From assembly GCA_035283845.1 (NCBI GenBank), contig DATESZ010000062.1, positions 1-7,614 on the forward strand: a stretch of DNA of 7,614 nt. Direction: 5' to 3'. A program made the position numbers and the translations under genes. Shown piece after piece: positions 1 through 6,935 of this stretch. The notes under the pieces are model-generated. The model worked only from the letters and a program-made list of their open reading frames with translations. It was not told the origin of the DNA and made no database searches. Source of the stretch: DATESZ01 sp035283845. GTDB lineage: Bacteria; Desulfobacterota; Syntrophia; Syntrophales; JACQWR01. Numbering within the stretch: position 1 is the stretch's first letter; every line of letters begins with the position of its first letter.

Positions 1-44
1 CCCCGTCGAGGGGGAGGGAGGGGTGGGGGGGATTTTCATATAAA
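1..44. repeat. GC-rich palindromic intergenic repeat, copy 1 (cut by window edge)
   Basis: This is the right part of a palindromic element whose complete copy lies at 4390-4461 in the opposite orientation. Positions 1-19 (CCCCGTCGAGGGGGAGGGA) match the reverse complement of 4417-4435 exactly, and 32-44 (ATTTTCATATAAA) match the reverse complement of 4390-4402 exactly. Between them are G-runs of different length. C-run 1-4 can pair with the G-run 10-14 around the loop GTCGA. The element ends directly next to the rnhB stop codon (45-47), so a minus-strand transcript would enter this hairpin immediately after rnhB. It may act as a 3' end or transcript stabiliser, but there is no clean T-tract, so a classical intrinsic terminator is not supported. 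The left arm lies outside the window. Confidence 0.75.
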
Positions 45-677
45 CTAATCATATTGTGCAAATAAATCATGACTTTCCGCAGGCTTTACCGGGTCGTCCA
101 TTCTGAATGACCTCCTGTGGATCTTGCACAACCCGAATTTCCTGATTGCTGCCCTGTGTTCCTCCGTTCCGTAGCCCTTATTTTTTATAAAATTGTACTG
201 GGAAAACTGGTGATGATACATCTCCATGATCCTGTCTCTTGACACCTTGGCAATGATCGACGCGGCTGCTATGGAGATGCTGCGGGAGTCGCCTTTAATT
301 ATTGTTCTCTGGGGTATGGCAAGAGGAAGAGAGTGGATGCCGTCGATTAGAAGTAAGTCAGGAATAGGAGAAAGTTCCGTAAAGGCTTCTTTCATGGCCA
401 TTAAGGTGGCCCGAAGGATATTAACATCATCAATTACGGGCGCCTCGATCACGCCCAGACCGATACTCAGGGCATCTTCCCTGATGACGCCATATAATTT
501 TTCTCTTTTCTTAGGTGAAAGTTGTTTTGAATCGTTGATTTCCGGATTATCGTATTCACGAGGAAGGATGACGGCCGCTGCGACAATCGGACCTGCAAGC
601 GGTCCGCGCCCCGCCTCATCGATACCGGCAATCAACTTGTAGCCACGCTGATAGGCGTTCCGTTCAAAACTGTTCAT
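45..677 (-). CDS. rnhB: Ribonuclease HII
   Basis: RNase HII cuts the RNA strand of RNA/DNA hybrids and nicks at single ribonucleotides misincorporated in DNA, which starts ribonucleotide excision repair in the cytoplasm. The 210-residue protein has the family's usual length. The N-terminal motif GIDEAGRGPLAGP gives catalytic D20 and E21. The third and fourth acidic residues are D112 (LLLIDG) and D130 (KGDS), with the same 18-residue separation as D108 and D126 of the E. coli enzyme. The SIAAASIIAKVSRDR helix and the HRRSF motif are also present, so the enzyme looks intact. The start is ATG at 675-677, with only a weak AAGG upstream. It lies 59 bp after rplS, the usual neighbour in this operon type, and its TAG stop abuts the palindromic repeat at 1-44. 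Confidence 0.97.
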   Translation of the reverse strand: MNSFERNAYQRGYKLIAGIDEAGRGPLAGPIVAAAVILPREYDNPEINDSKQLSPKKREKLYGVIREDALSIGLGVIEAPVIDDVNILRATLMAMKEAFTELSPIPDLLLIDGIHSLPLAIPQRTIIKGDSRSISIAAASIIAKVSRDRIMEMYHHQFSQYNFIKNKGYGTEEHRAAIRKFGLCKIHRRSFRMDDPVKPAESHDLFAQYD

Positions 678-736
678 GAGAGGAAGCCTTGTTGCCCGGT
701 AAACGCTTTATAACGACTATTTGGGAAAGAGAAAAT

Positions 737-1087
737 CTAAGCGGTTTTTCTCAGTTCTTTAATCCTTGCTTTCTTTCCCCTGAGATTCCGGAGATAGTAA
801 AGACGGGAACGTCTCACCCTGCCCCGGCTGACAACTTCGATCCTGTCTATAACGGGCGAATGAAGGGGGAATGTCCTTTCTACACCGATATTATAGGATA
901 CCTTCCGGACGGTAAAACTGGAACGGCAGTCGCCTCTTCTTTTACGGATCACGACACCTTCATAAGCCTGTATCCTTTGCTTCTGTCCTTCGGTAATCTT
1001 CACATACACCTTGACGGTATCACCGGCCTTAAAATCCGGAATATCTCCCCTCATCTGTTCTTTTTCCAGCATCTCAATGACATTCAT
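737..1087 (-). CDS. rplS: 50S ribosomal protein L19
   Basis: L19 is a large-subunit ribosomal protein that sits at the interface with the 30S subunit. The 116-residue product matches the family length and is recognisable along its whole length: an N-terminal helix (MNVIEMLEKEQ), the barrel segment FKAGDTVKVYVKI with the EGVVIRKR strand, the VERTFPLHSP motif, and the basic tail RSRLYYLRNLRGKKARIKE. The ATG (1085-1087) lies inside the 3' end of trmD, so the two genes overlap by 14 nt in different frames. Its Shine-Dalgarno-like AAAGGAAA also lies within the trmD coding sequence. This arrangement suggests translational coupling to trmD. Confidence 0.98.
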   Translation of the reverse strand: MNVIEMLEKEQMRGDIPDFKAGDTVKVYVKITEGQKQRIQAYEGVVIRKRRGDCRSSFTVRKVSYNIGVERTFPLHSPVIDRIEVVSRGRVRRSRLYYLRNLRGKKARIKELRKTA

Positions 1088-1853
1088 CTAAAATTTCCTT
1101 TCCCAGCATGTTATCCTTATTGATATTAATCACCTCTTCCTTAAGTATCCGCATGTCTTCCTCGGACAGTTCCACCTTCTCCAACAAGTCACGGCGCCGC
1201 AGCCAGGTTCTTTTAAGGGCTTCCTTCCTCCGCCAAAATTGAATTTCTGCATGATTTCCGGAAAGCAGCGCCTCGGGCGTCTTCCAGCCTTTGTATACTC
1301 TGGGCCGCGTATAATGAGGGTATTCCAGAATTCCCATGGAGAAAGAATCAGCGGGAGCGGATTCGCTGTTTCCCAGAACACCGGGAATCAGTCGGGAAAC
1401 GGCATCAACCACCACTAAGGCCGACAACTCTCCTCCCGTAAGTACATAGTCGCCGATGGAAATTTCTCTGTCCACCAGATGTTCCCTGACCCTTTCATCT
1501 ACACCCTCATAATGTCCGCAGATAAGGACAATCCTGGAATAGCGGGATAGTTGTTCCGCTATTCTCTGATTGAAGGTTTCACCCTGAGGCGTAAGGAGAA
1601 TTACAGACGCCTGTCCCTTGACGGGCGGCAAAGACGCCAATGCCCGATCAATCGGCTCCACCTTCATAACCATACCGCCCCCGCCGCCATAAGGGGCATC
1701 ATCGGTAATTTTGTGCTTATCTTTGGCATATTGGCGGATATCGCAAAGCCGTATATCGATCAGTCTCTTTTCCTGGGCCCTCTTCAACAGGCTTGATTGC
1801 AAAGGGGAGGCAAACATTTCGGGAAAAATGGAAAGGACATCAAATACTATCAT
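1074..1853 (-). CDS. trmD: tRNA (guanine-N1)-methyltransferase TrmD
   Basis: TrmD transfers a methyl group from S-adenosylmethionine to N1 of G37, 3' of the anticodon, in tRNAs reading CUN, CCN and CGG codons. This prevents +1 frameshifting. The 259-residue protein shows the whole SPOUT (trefoil-knot) fold: YGGGGGMVMKVEPI (55-68), the cofactor-binding LICGHYEGVDER (about 110-121) and ISIGDYVLTGGELSALVVVDAVSRLIPGVLGN (about 131-162, split by the knot). The catalytic Asp falls at D169 in ADSF. The tRNA-binding C-domain includes HYTRPRVYKG, LLSGNHAEIQFWRRK and RTWLRRRDLL. The ATG at 1851-1853 follows the rimM stop by 8 nt, and the gene ends 14 nt inside rplS. Pairing with rimM and rplS is conserved in many bacteria. 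Confidence 0.98.
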   Translation of the reverse strand: MIVFDVLSIFPEMFASPLQSSLLKRAQEKRLIDIRLCDIRQYAKDKHKITDDAPYGGGGGMVMKVEPIDRALASLPPVKGQASVILLTPQGETFNQRIAEQLSRYSRIVLICGHYEGVDERVREHLVDREISIGDYVLTGGELSALVVVDAVSRLIPGVLGNSESAPADSFSMGILEYPHYTRPRVYKGWKTPEALLSGNHAEIQFWRRKEALKRTWLRRRDLLEKVELSEEDMRILKEEVININKDNMLGKEILDECH

Positions 1854-1861
1854 GACTTCAA

Positions 1862-2362
1862 TTATATCCCTTCAAGCAGTCTGACTACCATTACCCCCTT
1901 TTCCGGATCAATTTTTCGTACCACTTCTTCAATGGCGGGCAAAAGAATTTCCCTTTCGCCTCCGGTACAAACATAGACGTCACTATCTCCCGCAGAAAAT
2001 ATCCGTTCCAATTTCCCGACCGGGCGTCCCTCTTCCGTAATTACTTCAAGGCCGATCAACTCCTGCCAGTAATATTCGCCTTCAGGCAAGGCCTTAAGTT
2101 TATCGGTGGGAATAAGCACCGGACAACCATTCAGAGCATATGCCTGCTCAACCGTTTCGATACCTTCCATCTCAAGATAAATATATCGTCCCTTTACCCT
2201 GAGAGATTTTAAGCTGTAAGAAACAGTTTCGTCATTCCTCTGCCGGATAGAGAACCTATCCAGGGATTCAAGGAGGTCGCCGGACTCCAGGTAGGACAGA
2301 ACCTTTACGCTTCCTTTCAGGCCGTGGGGTTTGACAATCTTGCCTATTTCCAGGAAATCCAT
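1862..2362 (-). CDS. rimM: 16S rRNA processing / 30S maturation factor RimM
   Basis: RimM binds S19 and helps mature the head domain of the 30S subunit. The N-terminal RimM beta-barrel opens with FLEIGKIVKPHGLKGSVKV. The C-terminal PRC-barrel begins near YYWQELIGLEVITEEGRPVGKLERIF and contains the typical EILLPAIEEVVRKID segment. I place the start at the ATG 2360-2362 (166 residues), because family proteins begin just before the FLEIGKIV motif and a GAG lies 7 nt upstream. An in-frame TTG at 2372-2374 would add four residues (MSKW) and overlap khpA by 8 nt; it has no better ribosome site. With the ATG, the khpA stop is 4 nt upstream. It sits between khpA and trmD, as in other operons of this type. 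Confidence 0.95.
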   Translation of the reverse strand: MDFLEIGKIVKPHGLKGSVKVLSYLESGDLLESLDRFSIRQRNDETVSYSLKSLRVKGRYIYLEMEGIETVEQAYALNGCPVLIPTDKLKALPEGEYYWQELIGLEVITEEGRPVGKLERIFSAGDSDVYVCTGGEREILLPAIEEVVRKIDPEKGVMVVRLLEGI

Positions 2363-2366
2363 CCAC

Positions 2367-2597
2367 TTACTCAATAATTTCTAAAACAGTTCTTTTCCGT
2401 ATCTTTGTTGATGCTGCACTCAGAATTGTCCGCATTGCCTTAGCGGTTCTCCCCTGCTTTCCGATCACTTTACCCAGATCCTCTTTTGCCACTCTAAGTT
2501 CTATCACGGAAGTCTGTTCGCCGATTACTTCAGAAACCTCAACCACGTCGGGATTATCTACCAAAGCTTGAGCTATGTACTTGATCAACTCTTTCAT
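2367..2597 (-). CDS. khpA: KH-domain RNA-binding protein KhpA (YlqC family)
   Basis: This is a single type II KH domain of 76 residues, the usual size of KhpA. The diagnostic KH loop is GKVIGKQGRTAKAMRTIL, with the GxxG motif as GKQG. KhpA binds many RNAs and in Gram-positive bacteria works with KhpB in cell division and growth; its partner and role in deltaproteobacteria are not established. The start is the ATG at 2595-2597, because a perfect GGAGGT (2604-2609) lies 6 nt upstream. A longer reading from TTG at 2619-2621 would translate through this Shine-Dalgarno site and is less likely. The gene lies between rpsP and rimM, its standard position outside Gammaproteobacteria. Confidence 0.95.
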   Translation of the reverse strand: MKELIKYIAQALVDNPDVVEVSEVIGEQTSVIELRVAKEDLGKVIGKQGRTAKAMRTILSAASTKIRKRTVLEIIE

Positions 2598-2603
2598 CGC
2601 ACA

Positions 2604-2609
2604 ACCTCC
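2604..2609 (-). promoter_or_regulatory. Strong Shine-Dalgarno site that sets the khpA start
   Basis: On the minus strand this reads GGAGGT, followed 6 nt later by ATG (2595-2597). It decides between this ATG and the in-frame TTG at 2621, which would place the site inside the coding sequence. Confidence 0.85.
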
Positions 2610-2650
2610 ACGGCTTTTCAATAAACAAACATAGATTGGATATCAACCAG

Positions 2651-2902
2651 TCATACCCTGCCCGTGATTCCCTTCTTCTCGAGTAAATGAGACACCGTCA
2701 AGGTCGGTTTGGCTCCTTTTGAAAGCCAATTGACGATGCGATCCTCATTCAGGGCAACTTCGGCCGGATCTTTCTGAGGGTTATAAGTCCCCACGATCTC
2801 TAAGAACCTTCCATCTCTGGGAGACTCTGAGCTACACACCACTATCCGGTAAAAAGGCCTGCCTTTACCACCCTTACGCGCCAACCTGATTTTAACCGCC
2901 AT
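2651..2902 (-). CDS. rpsP: 30S ribosomal protein S16
   Basis: S16 is an early-binding 30S protein needed for folding of the 16S rRNA 5' domain. The 83-residue product matches the family length and carries the N-terminal signature MAVKIRLARKGGKGRPFYRIVV. The following conserved segments are SPRDGRFLEIVGTYNP, the DRIVNWLSKGAKPT helix region, and the VSHLLEKKGI end. The ATG (2900-2902) has AGGAGGTG at 2916-2923, 13 nt upstream, which is rather far; a second CAGGT at 2910-2914 is closer. It starts the downstream ribosomal block 104 bp after ffh, and khpA begins 53 bp after its stop. Confidence 0.98.
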   Translation of the reverse strand: MAVKIRLARKGGKGRPFYRIVVCSSESPRDGRFLEIVGTYNPQKDPAEVALNEDRIVNWLSKGAKPTLTVSHLLEKKGITGRV

Positions 2903-2929
2903 TACTTTTACCTGTCACCTCCTGAGAAT

Positions 2930-2959
2930 TTTATATATGCCGCTCCCGCTTAATGTTAC
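2930..2959 (-). promoter_or_regulatory. Possible internal promoter before rpsP
   Basis: On the minus strand a -10-like TATAAA (2930-2935) is preceded, with 18 bp between, by GTAACA (2954-2959), which matches 4 of 6 positions of TTGACA. The predicted start of transcription would fall close to the AGGAGG of rpsP, leaving a very short leader. It lies in the only sizeable gap between ffh and rpsP (2903-3006). The -35 is weak and chance occurrence is quite possible. Confidence 0.3.
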
Positions 2960-3006
2960 CCCTTTATAATTTGTGGAATGCTATGCTTAACACAGATTAA
3001 TTCTTT

Positions 3007-4341
3007 TTAAAAGGGGAAATTGCCTCTTTTTAGAGATTTCATGCCGCCTTTTGTCGTCATTTTTTTCATTATCTTTCTCATTTCCGCATAATTTTTCAGT
3101 AGCCGATTGACATCCTGAACCAAAGTTCCACTCCCCCTGGCAATCCTTTTTCGTCTCTGTCCGTCTATAATCTGATAATTCAGGCGCTCTTTAATAGTCA
3201 TGGAATCGATAATAGCGGTAATTTTAACGAGCTCTTTCTCATCAGGCGTTATCTGATTGACCGCCTTGATTTTGTTGAGGCCGGGAATCATGCCGATCAT
3301 GTCCTGGAGGGAACCCATCTTGCGTATTTGTGCAAGCTGATTCTTGAAATCATCCAGAGTGAATTCGTTTTTCCTGATTTTTCTTTCCAGTTCCCTTGTT
3401 GCCTTTTCATCAACGGTAGCCTGGGCCTTCTCCACCAGTGTCAGGATATCGCCCATGCCCAGTATGCGGGAAGCCATGCGCTTGGGATGAAAGACCTCGA
3501 GGGCGTCAATCTTCTCGCCCGTACCGATAAATTTGATGGGTTTGCCGATTACCGCTTTCAGCGATAAGGCGGCGCCGCCGCGGGCGTCACCATCCATCTT
3601 GGTCATAATGACGCCATCGATGCCAAGAAGTTCATTGAACTTTCCCGCGACGTTAAGGGCATCCTGGCCGGTCATGGCATCGGCCACAAAAATAATTTCC
3701 GAAGGATTTATTGCCTCCTTGATCCGTATTAGCTCATCCATCATTTCCGTATCGATGTGCAGACGGCCGGCAGTATCGACAATGACCGCCTCATAGCCTC
3801 TGCGTTTGGCATCTTCCAGGGCCTCGAGGCAAATCGCAACGGGGTCGCGCAGATCCTGCCCGTTGAAGAAACCGGCGCCTGCTTTTTCTCCCAAAACTTT
3901 CAACTGCTCGATGGCCGCCGGTCTATAAATGTCGGCGGATACAAGGTATACTTTTTTACCGTCATGGGAAAGCGCATGGGCCAGCTTAGCCGCCGTCGTA
4001 GTTTTTCCGCACCCCTGAAGACCCACCATCATGATGGACGCGGGAATCCGCTCGCCAAATTTTATATAGCTGCCCGTACCCCCCATCAATTCCGTAAGCC
4101 GGTCATGAACGATCTTTACTACCTGCTGGCCGGGCGTGATGCTTTCCATAACTTCCCGCCCCACGGCCCGAACCCTTACATCCTCGGTAAAGTCTTTGAC
4201 CACCTTGAAATTTACATCGGCCTCCAAAAGGGCAAGGCGGATTTCCTTCAGTGCCGCTTGAATATTTTCCTCATCAAGGTGGCCATATCCTCTGATTTTC
4301 TTAAAAACCTTCTCTAACTTTTCTGTAAGATTTTCTAACAT
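3007..4341 (-). CDS. ffh: Signal recognition particle protein Ffh (SRP54)
   Basis: Ffh is the GTPase that, with 4.5S/6S RNA, recognises signal sequences and transmembrane segments on translating ribosomes and delivers them to FtsY at the membrane. The 444-residue protein is full length. It has an N domain (1 to about 90) with the ALLEADVNFKVV helix, then a G domain with the P-loop GLQGCGKTTTAAKLA (from 107), SADIYRPAA (135-143), DTAGRLHID (189-197) and TKMDGDARGG (247-256). The closing GTGEKIDALEVFHPKRMASRILGMGD leads into a methionine-rich M domain with SRP RNA-binding motif RRKRIARGSG (396-405). The ATG (4339-4341) has GGTGA a few nt upstream. It heads the rpsP-rnhB block and is separated from the SPOR gene by 150 bp that contain a palindromic repeat. 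Confidence 0.98.
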   Translation of the reverse strand: MLENLTEKLEKVFKKIRGYGHLDEENIQAALKEIRLALLEADVNFKVVKDFTEDVRVRAVGREVMESITPGQQVVKIVHDRLTELMGGTGSYIKFGERIPASIMMVGLQGCGKTTTAAKLAHALSHDGKKVYLVSADIYRPAAIEQLKVLGEKAGAGFFNGQDLRDPVAICLEALEDAKRRGYEAVIVDTAGRLHIDTEMMDELIRIKEAINPSEIIFVADAMTGQDALNVAGKFNELLGIDGVIMTKMDGDARGGAALSLKAVIGKPIKFIGTGEKIDALEVFHPKRMASRILGMGDILTLVEKAQATVDEKATRELERKIRKNEFTLDDFKNQLAQIRKMGSLQDMIGMIPGLNKIKAVNQITPDEKELVKITAIIDSMTIKERLNYQIIDGQRRKRIARGSGTLVQDVNRLLKNYAEMRKIMKKMTTKGGMKSLKRGNFPF

Positions 4342-4389
4342 AATTCACCAGAAATATCAGTCGGTTTGTAACTTTTTAAGCGCCGTCAA

Positions 4390-4461
4390 TTTATATGAAA
4401 ATATCCCCTCCCTGTATCCCTCCCCCTCGACGGGGGAGTGAGGGGTTGGGGTGATTTTCAT
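4390..4461. repeat. GC-rich palindromic intergenic repeat, copy 2 (complete)
   Basis: A 67-bp imperfect palindrome (4395-4461) begins with ATGAAAAT and ends with ATTTTCAT, exact 8-bp inverted termini. Its centre is a six-pair stem, TCCCCC (4421-4426) with GGGGGA (4432-4437), around the loop TCGAC; the flanking C-rich and G-rich arms pair imperfectly. Its minus strand carries the same 19-nt and 13-nt blocks as copy 1 (1-44), so the copies are inverted relative to each other; the shared block extends to 4390. It occupies the gap between the SPOR gene stop and the ffh start, 53 bp upstream of the ffh ATG. It looks like a REP- or MITE-like dispersed element; no transposase is visible. It could also shape the 5' leader or 3' end of the adjacent transcripts. 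Confidence 0.8.
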
Positions 4462-4491
4462 CCTTCGTTGTGACCGACCCGGGCATGGGGG

Positions 4492-5241
4492 TTATTTGAT
4501 GGGACGTACAATACAAGTTACGCCCTTAATCTTTTCCGACAAAACGCGCGCCGCGTTCATTGCCTCCTCCTTAGTTTCAAAACCTTCAATCACGACACGG
4601 GACCACTTGCCCTTTCCCGCTACTTCCGTCGTGGCAACGCGAGGTTTATACCCGAGAGGAATTATCTTATTCGATAACTCGTCCGCCTTATTAATGTTCT
4701 GAAAAGAACCGGCCTGCACTAAATATTTACCTCCGACGTTTGGGGGCTGAGCGCCATCTTCCCCGGCAACATCAGAAGGGGGCAACTTGCTTTCCTGCTT
4801 CTTCACGACCGGCAGGGTTGCCGCGGGTCTTGCTCCCGCATCTCCTCCAACGTCAACGGACTTCTCCTTGCCGTCCATATTACCGGATGGAAATGCGACC
4901 GGGGACGACTTCTTCTCTTCCAGCCCAGGGGACGCCGTTGATTCTTCTTCCTCAAGGGAGAGAGAATCAGGAAGGGAACCCGCGTCGCCCGCATCGTCCG
5001 GCAAGGGTGTTTTTTCTCCGCCGGGACTAATCCTCTCAGTATTTACTGCAGGACTATATAGCCGTTTGCGGATAATCTCCGGCAGCCCGGCGATCTTCTC
5101 CGGATAAGCATCAATATGCAGCCCCACCATGACACCGATAATAAAAACAAAAAATAGGAGCAGTGACATCCCCACAGCAAAGAACATTATGCCCGGTCTG
5201 CCCAAGCGGAATTCAAAATTTTTCAGATTCCTGGATGCCAT
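4492..5241 (-). CDS. SPOR-domain single-pass membrane protein
   Basis: The 249-residue protein has a short cytoplasmic N-terminus (SRNLKNFEFRLGRPG), one hydrophobic membrane segment (about 17-41), a long low-complexity linker rich in Pro, Ser, Gly and acidic residues (about 65-168), and a C-terminal SPOR domain (about 172-247). The SPOR domain starts at GKYLVQAGSFQNINKADEL and includes YKPRVATTEV and WSRVVIEGFETKEEAMNAARVL. SPOR domains bind glycan strands stripped of stem peptides, often at the division septum. The layout implies a type II protein with its SPOR domain in the periplasm, resembling FtsN/DedD in architecture only. The ATG (5239-5241) lies 35 nt after argS, with no recognisable Shine-Dalgarno sequence. 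Function in division or wall remodelling is inferred from the domain. Confidence 0.9.
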   Translation of the reverse strand: MASRNLKNFEFRLGRPGIMFFAVGMSLLLFFVFIIGVMVGLHIDAYPEKIAGLPEIIRKRLYSPAVNTERISPGGEKTPLPDDAGDAGSLPDSLSLEEEESTASPGLEEKKSSPVAFPSGNMDGKEKSVDVGGDAGARPAATLPVVKKQESKLPPSDVAGEDGAQPPNVGGKYLVQAGSFQNINKADELSNKIIPLGYKPRVATTEVAGKGKWSRVVIEGFETKEEAMNAARVLSEKIKGVTCIVRPIK

Positions 5242-5276
5242 GGTGTTTATTTATAAGTAAAAACAAAGTAAGCGCA

Positions 5277-6935
5277 TCACATCTTTTCCGGCGCCGAAAC
5301 CCCCAGTAAACTCAAAGCGTTTCTTAAAACGGAACGGAGGGATTTTACCAATAACAACCTGGCCTTGGTAAGTTCCTCGTCCCGAGACACTATCCTGTGT
5401 TTATTATAATAATTGTGAAAAATCCCCGCCAGATTGTTCAAGTAAAATGTAAGCCGATGGGGTTCAAGCGAGCGCGCCGCACCTTCAACGACCTCGGGAA
5501 AGCGGGCAATCGTCTTAATAATTGCCATTTCCTCGGGAAGATTAAGACGGTCCACATCAACGTCCTTAAAAAGGGGCGTTTCATAACCCTGGTCCCCGGC
5601 CGTGGTAAAAATGCTGCAAATGCGGGCATGTACATATTGCACGTAATATACCGGGTTTTCATTGGATTGTCTTTTTGCCAGTTCCAGATCAAAATCAAGG
5701 TGGCTGTCCGACCTCCTCATGAGAAAGTTATACCTGGCCGCATCCTTTCCTACCTCGTCCACCACTTCCTTCATGGTCACGAATTCTCCCGACCGCGTGG
5801 ACATGGCCACCGGTTTGCCGTCTCGCAGCAGATTTACCAGTTGGACCAAAACTATTTTCAGGGAATCCTTTTCATGGCCCAGCGACTGAACAGCCGCCAG
5901 CATACGGGGAATGTAGCCGTGGTGGTCGGCGCCCCAGATATCGATTATCCTGTCGAAACCCCTGTCAAATTTATTTTTATGATAGGCGATGTCCGCAGCG
6001 AAATAAGTGGGCTCACCGTTTCTCCGGACAACGACCCTGTCTTTTTCATCTCCGAAAGCGGTTGTTTTAAACCAGCTCGCGTCACCTTCACGATAGATAA
6101 AGCCTTTTTCTTCCAGAAAGGCAAGAAGCTTTAACACTGCATCGTTTTTATAAAGTTCTTTCTCGCTGAAATAGCCATCGAAGACCACGGCAAAATCCCG
6201 CAGATCGGCCTTGATTCCCTCAAGAATCTCCCGGGCGGCATATTCCGTAAAATGCGGTATCGCTCCATCTTTCGTCAGCCAGTGGTCGCCCTCTTTTCGT
6301 AATATCTCCCGTGCCAGGTCTTTAATGTAATCTCCCTGGTAGCAGTCATCGGGAAAAGGGACCTTATCCCCCTGTAATTCCTGACAACGCAACAGGACTG
6401 ACCTGCCGAGATTATTCATCTGGTTGCCCGCATCATTGATATAATATTCCCGAAATACGGAATAGTGCGATGCATCCAGAATATTGGCAATGACGTCACC
6501 CACGACAGCGCCGCGGGCATGGCCGATATGGAGCGGCCCGGTGGGATTGGCGCTGACAAATTCCACCTGTACCCTTTGCCCAAGCCCTAAGTCGTTTTCC
6601 CCATACTGTTCGCCCGCTCTTTCGATATCCTCAAGGAGCCTTCGCCACATCTCTTCTTTAATGAAGAAGTTTATAAATCCCGGTCCGGCAATCTCGATTT
6701 TTTCGAGAAAATGATCCTGAGCAGTTATTTGCGAGACAATAATTTCGGCAATCCTGCGGGGGTTCATCTTTTGCAGCGATGCCAACGTCATCGCCACATT
6801 GGAAGCATAATCGCCGTGCCGGTTGTCCTTAGTCGCCTCCACGTCGATAAAGGGCGGCGCCACAGGAACCGGCAAACCATTTGTAGAACAAGACTCAATG
6901 GTATCACGCAACAATGTTGCCAATCTGTTTTTCAT
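5277..6935 (-). CDS. argS: Arginyl-tRNA synthetase
   Basis: This class I aminoacyl-tRNA synthetase attaches arginine to tRNA-Arg in the cytoplasm. From the ATG at 6933-6935 the protein has 552 residues, a normal length. Domains in order are the N-terminal ArgRS-specific domain recognising the tRNA D-loop (about 1-100), the Rossmann catalytic core with EFVSANPTGPLHIGHARG (HIGH at 136-139) and IWGADHHGYIPR (333-344), the KMSKS-equivalent AMSTRSGEF (MSTR at 378-381), and the helical DALR anticodon-binding domain from YVQYVHARI to the typical LLGVSAPEKM terminus. ArgRS enzymes often lack a canonical KMSKS lysine, so MSTR is expected. An in-frame TTG at 6951-6953 would add six residues, but it sits 1 nt after a T-tract and has no ribosome site. 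GAGAG upstream of the ATG is a weak candidate. Confidence 0.97.
   Translation of the reverse strand: MKNRLATLLRDTIESCSTNGLPVPVAPPFIDVEATKDNRHGDYASNVAMTLASLQKMNPRRIAEIIVSQITAQDHFLEKIEIAGPGFINFFIKEEMWRRLLEDIERAGEQYGENDLGLGQRVQVEFVSANPTGPLHIGHARGAVVGDVIANILDASHYSVFREYYINDAGNQMNNLGRSVLLRCQELQGDKVPFPDDCYQGDYIKDLAREILRKEGDHWLTKDGAIPHFTEYAAREILEGIKADLRDFAVVFDGYFSEKELYKNDAVLKLLAFLEEKGFIYREGDASWFKTTAFGDEKDRVVVRRNGEPTYFAADIAYHKNKFDRGFDRIIDIWGADHHGYIPRMLAAVQSLGHEKDSLKIVLVQLVNLLRDGKPVAMSTRSGEFVTMKEVVDEVGKDAARYNFLMRRSDSHLDFDLELAKRQSNENPVYYVQYVHARICSIFTTAGDQGYETPLFKDVDVDRLNLPEEMAIIKTIARFPEVVEGAARSLEPHRLTFYLNNLAGIFHNYYNKHRIVSRDEELTKARLLLVKSLRSVLRNALSLLGVSAPEKM

Noticed and set aside
226..642. 138-residue open frame on the plus strand
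   Set aside because: It is antisense to rnhB, whose catalytic residues are all present on the minus strand.
689..1123. 144-residue open frame on the plus strand
   Set aside because: It is antisense to rplS and the trmD end and has no recognisable features.
3757..4317. 186-residue open frame on the plus strand
   Set aside because: It is antisense to the GTPase part of ffh and has no recognisable domain; it is a shadow of the ffh codon pattern.
1..4461. Composite transposon formed by the two inverted repeats
   Set aside because: The enclosed genes are core translation genes in a conserved order, no transposase is present, and no target duplication is visible at the complete copy.
4395..4461. 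Classical Rho-independent terminator after the SPOR gene
   Set aside because: The hairpin is strong, but on the minus strand the G-rich arm is followed by ATATTTTCAT rather than a continuous T-tract. Terminator function is possible but not shown.
5397..6134. 245-residue open frame on the plus strand
   Set aside because: It lies wholly antisense to argS, which has complete class I synthetase motifs; the plus-strand translation shows no recognisable domain.
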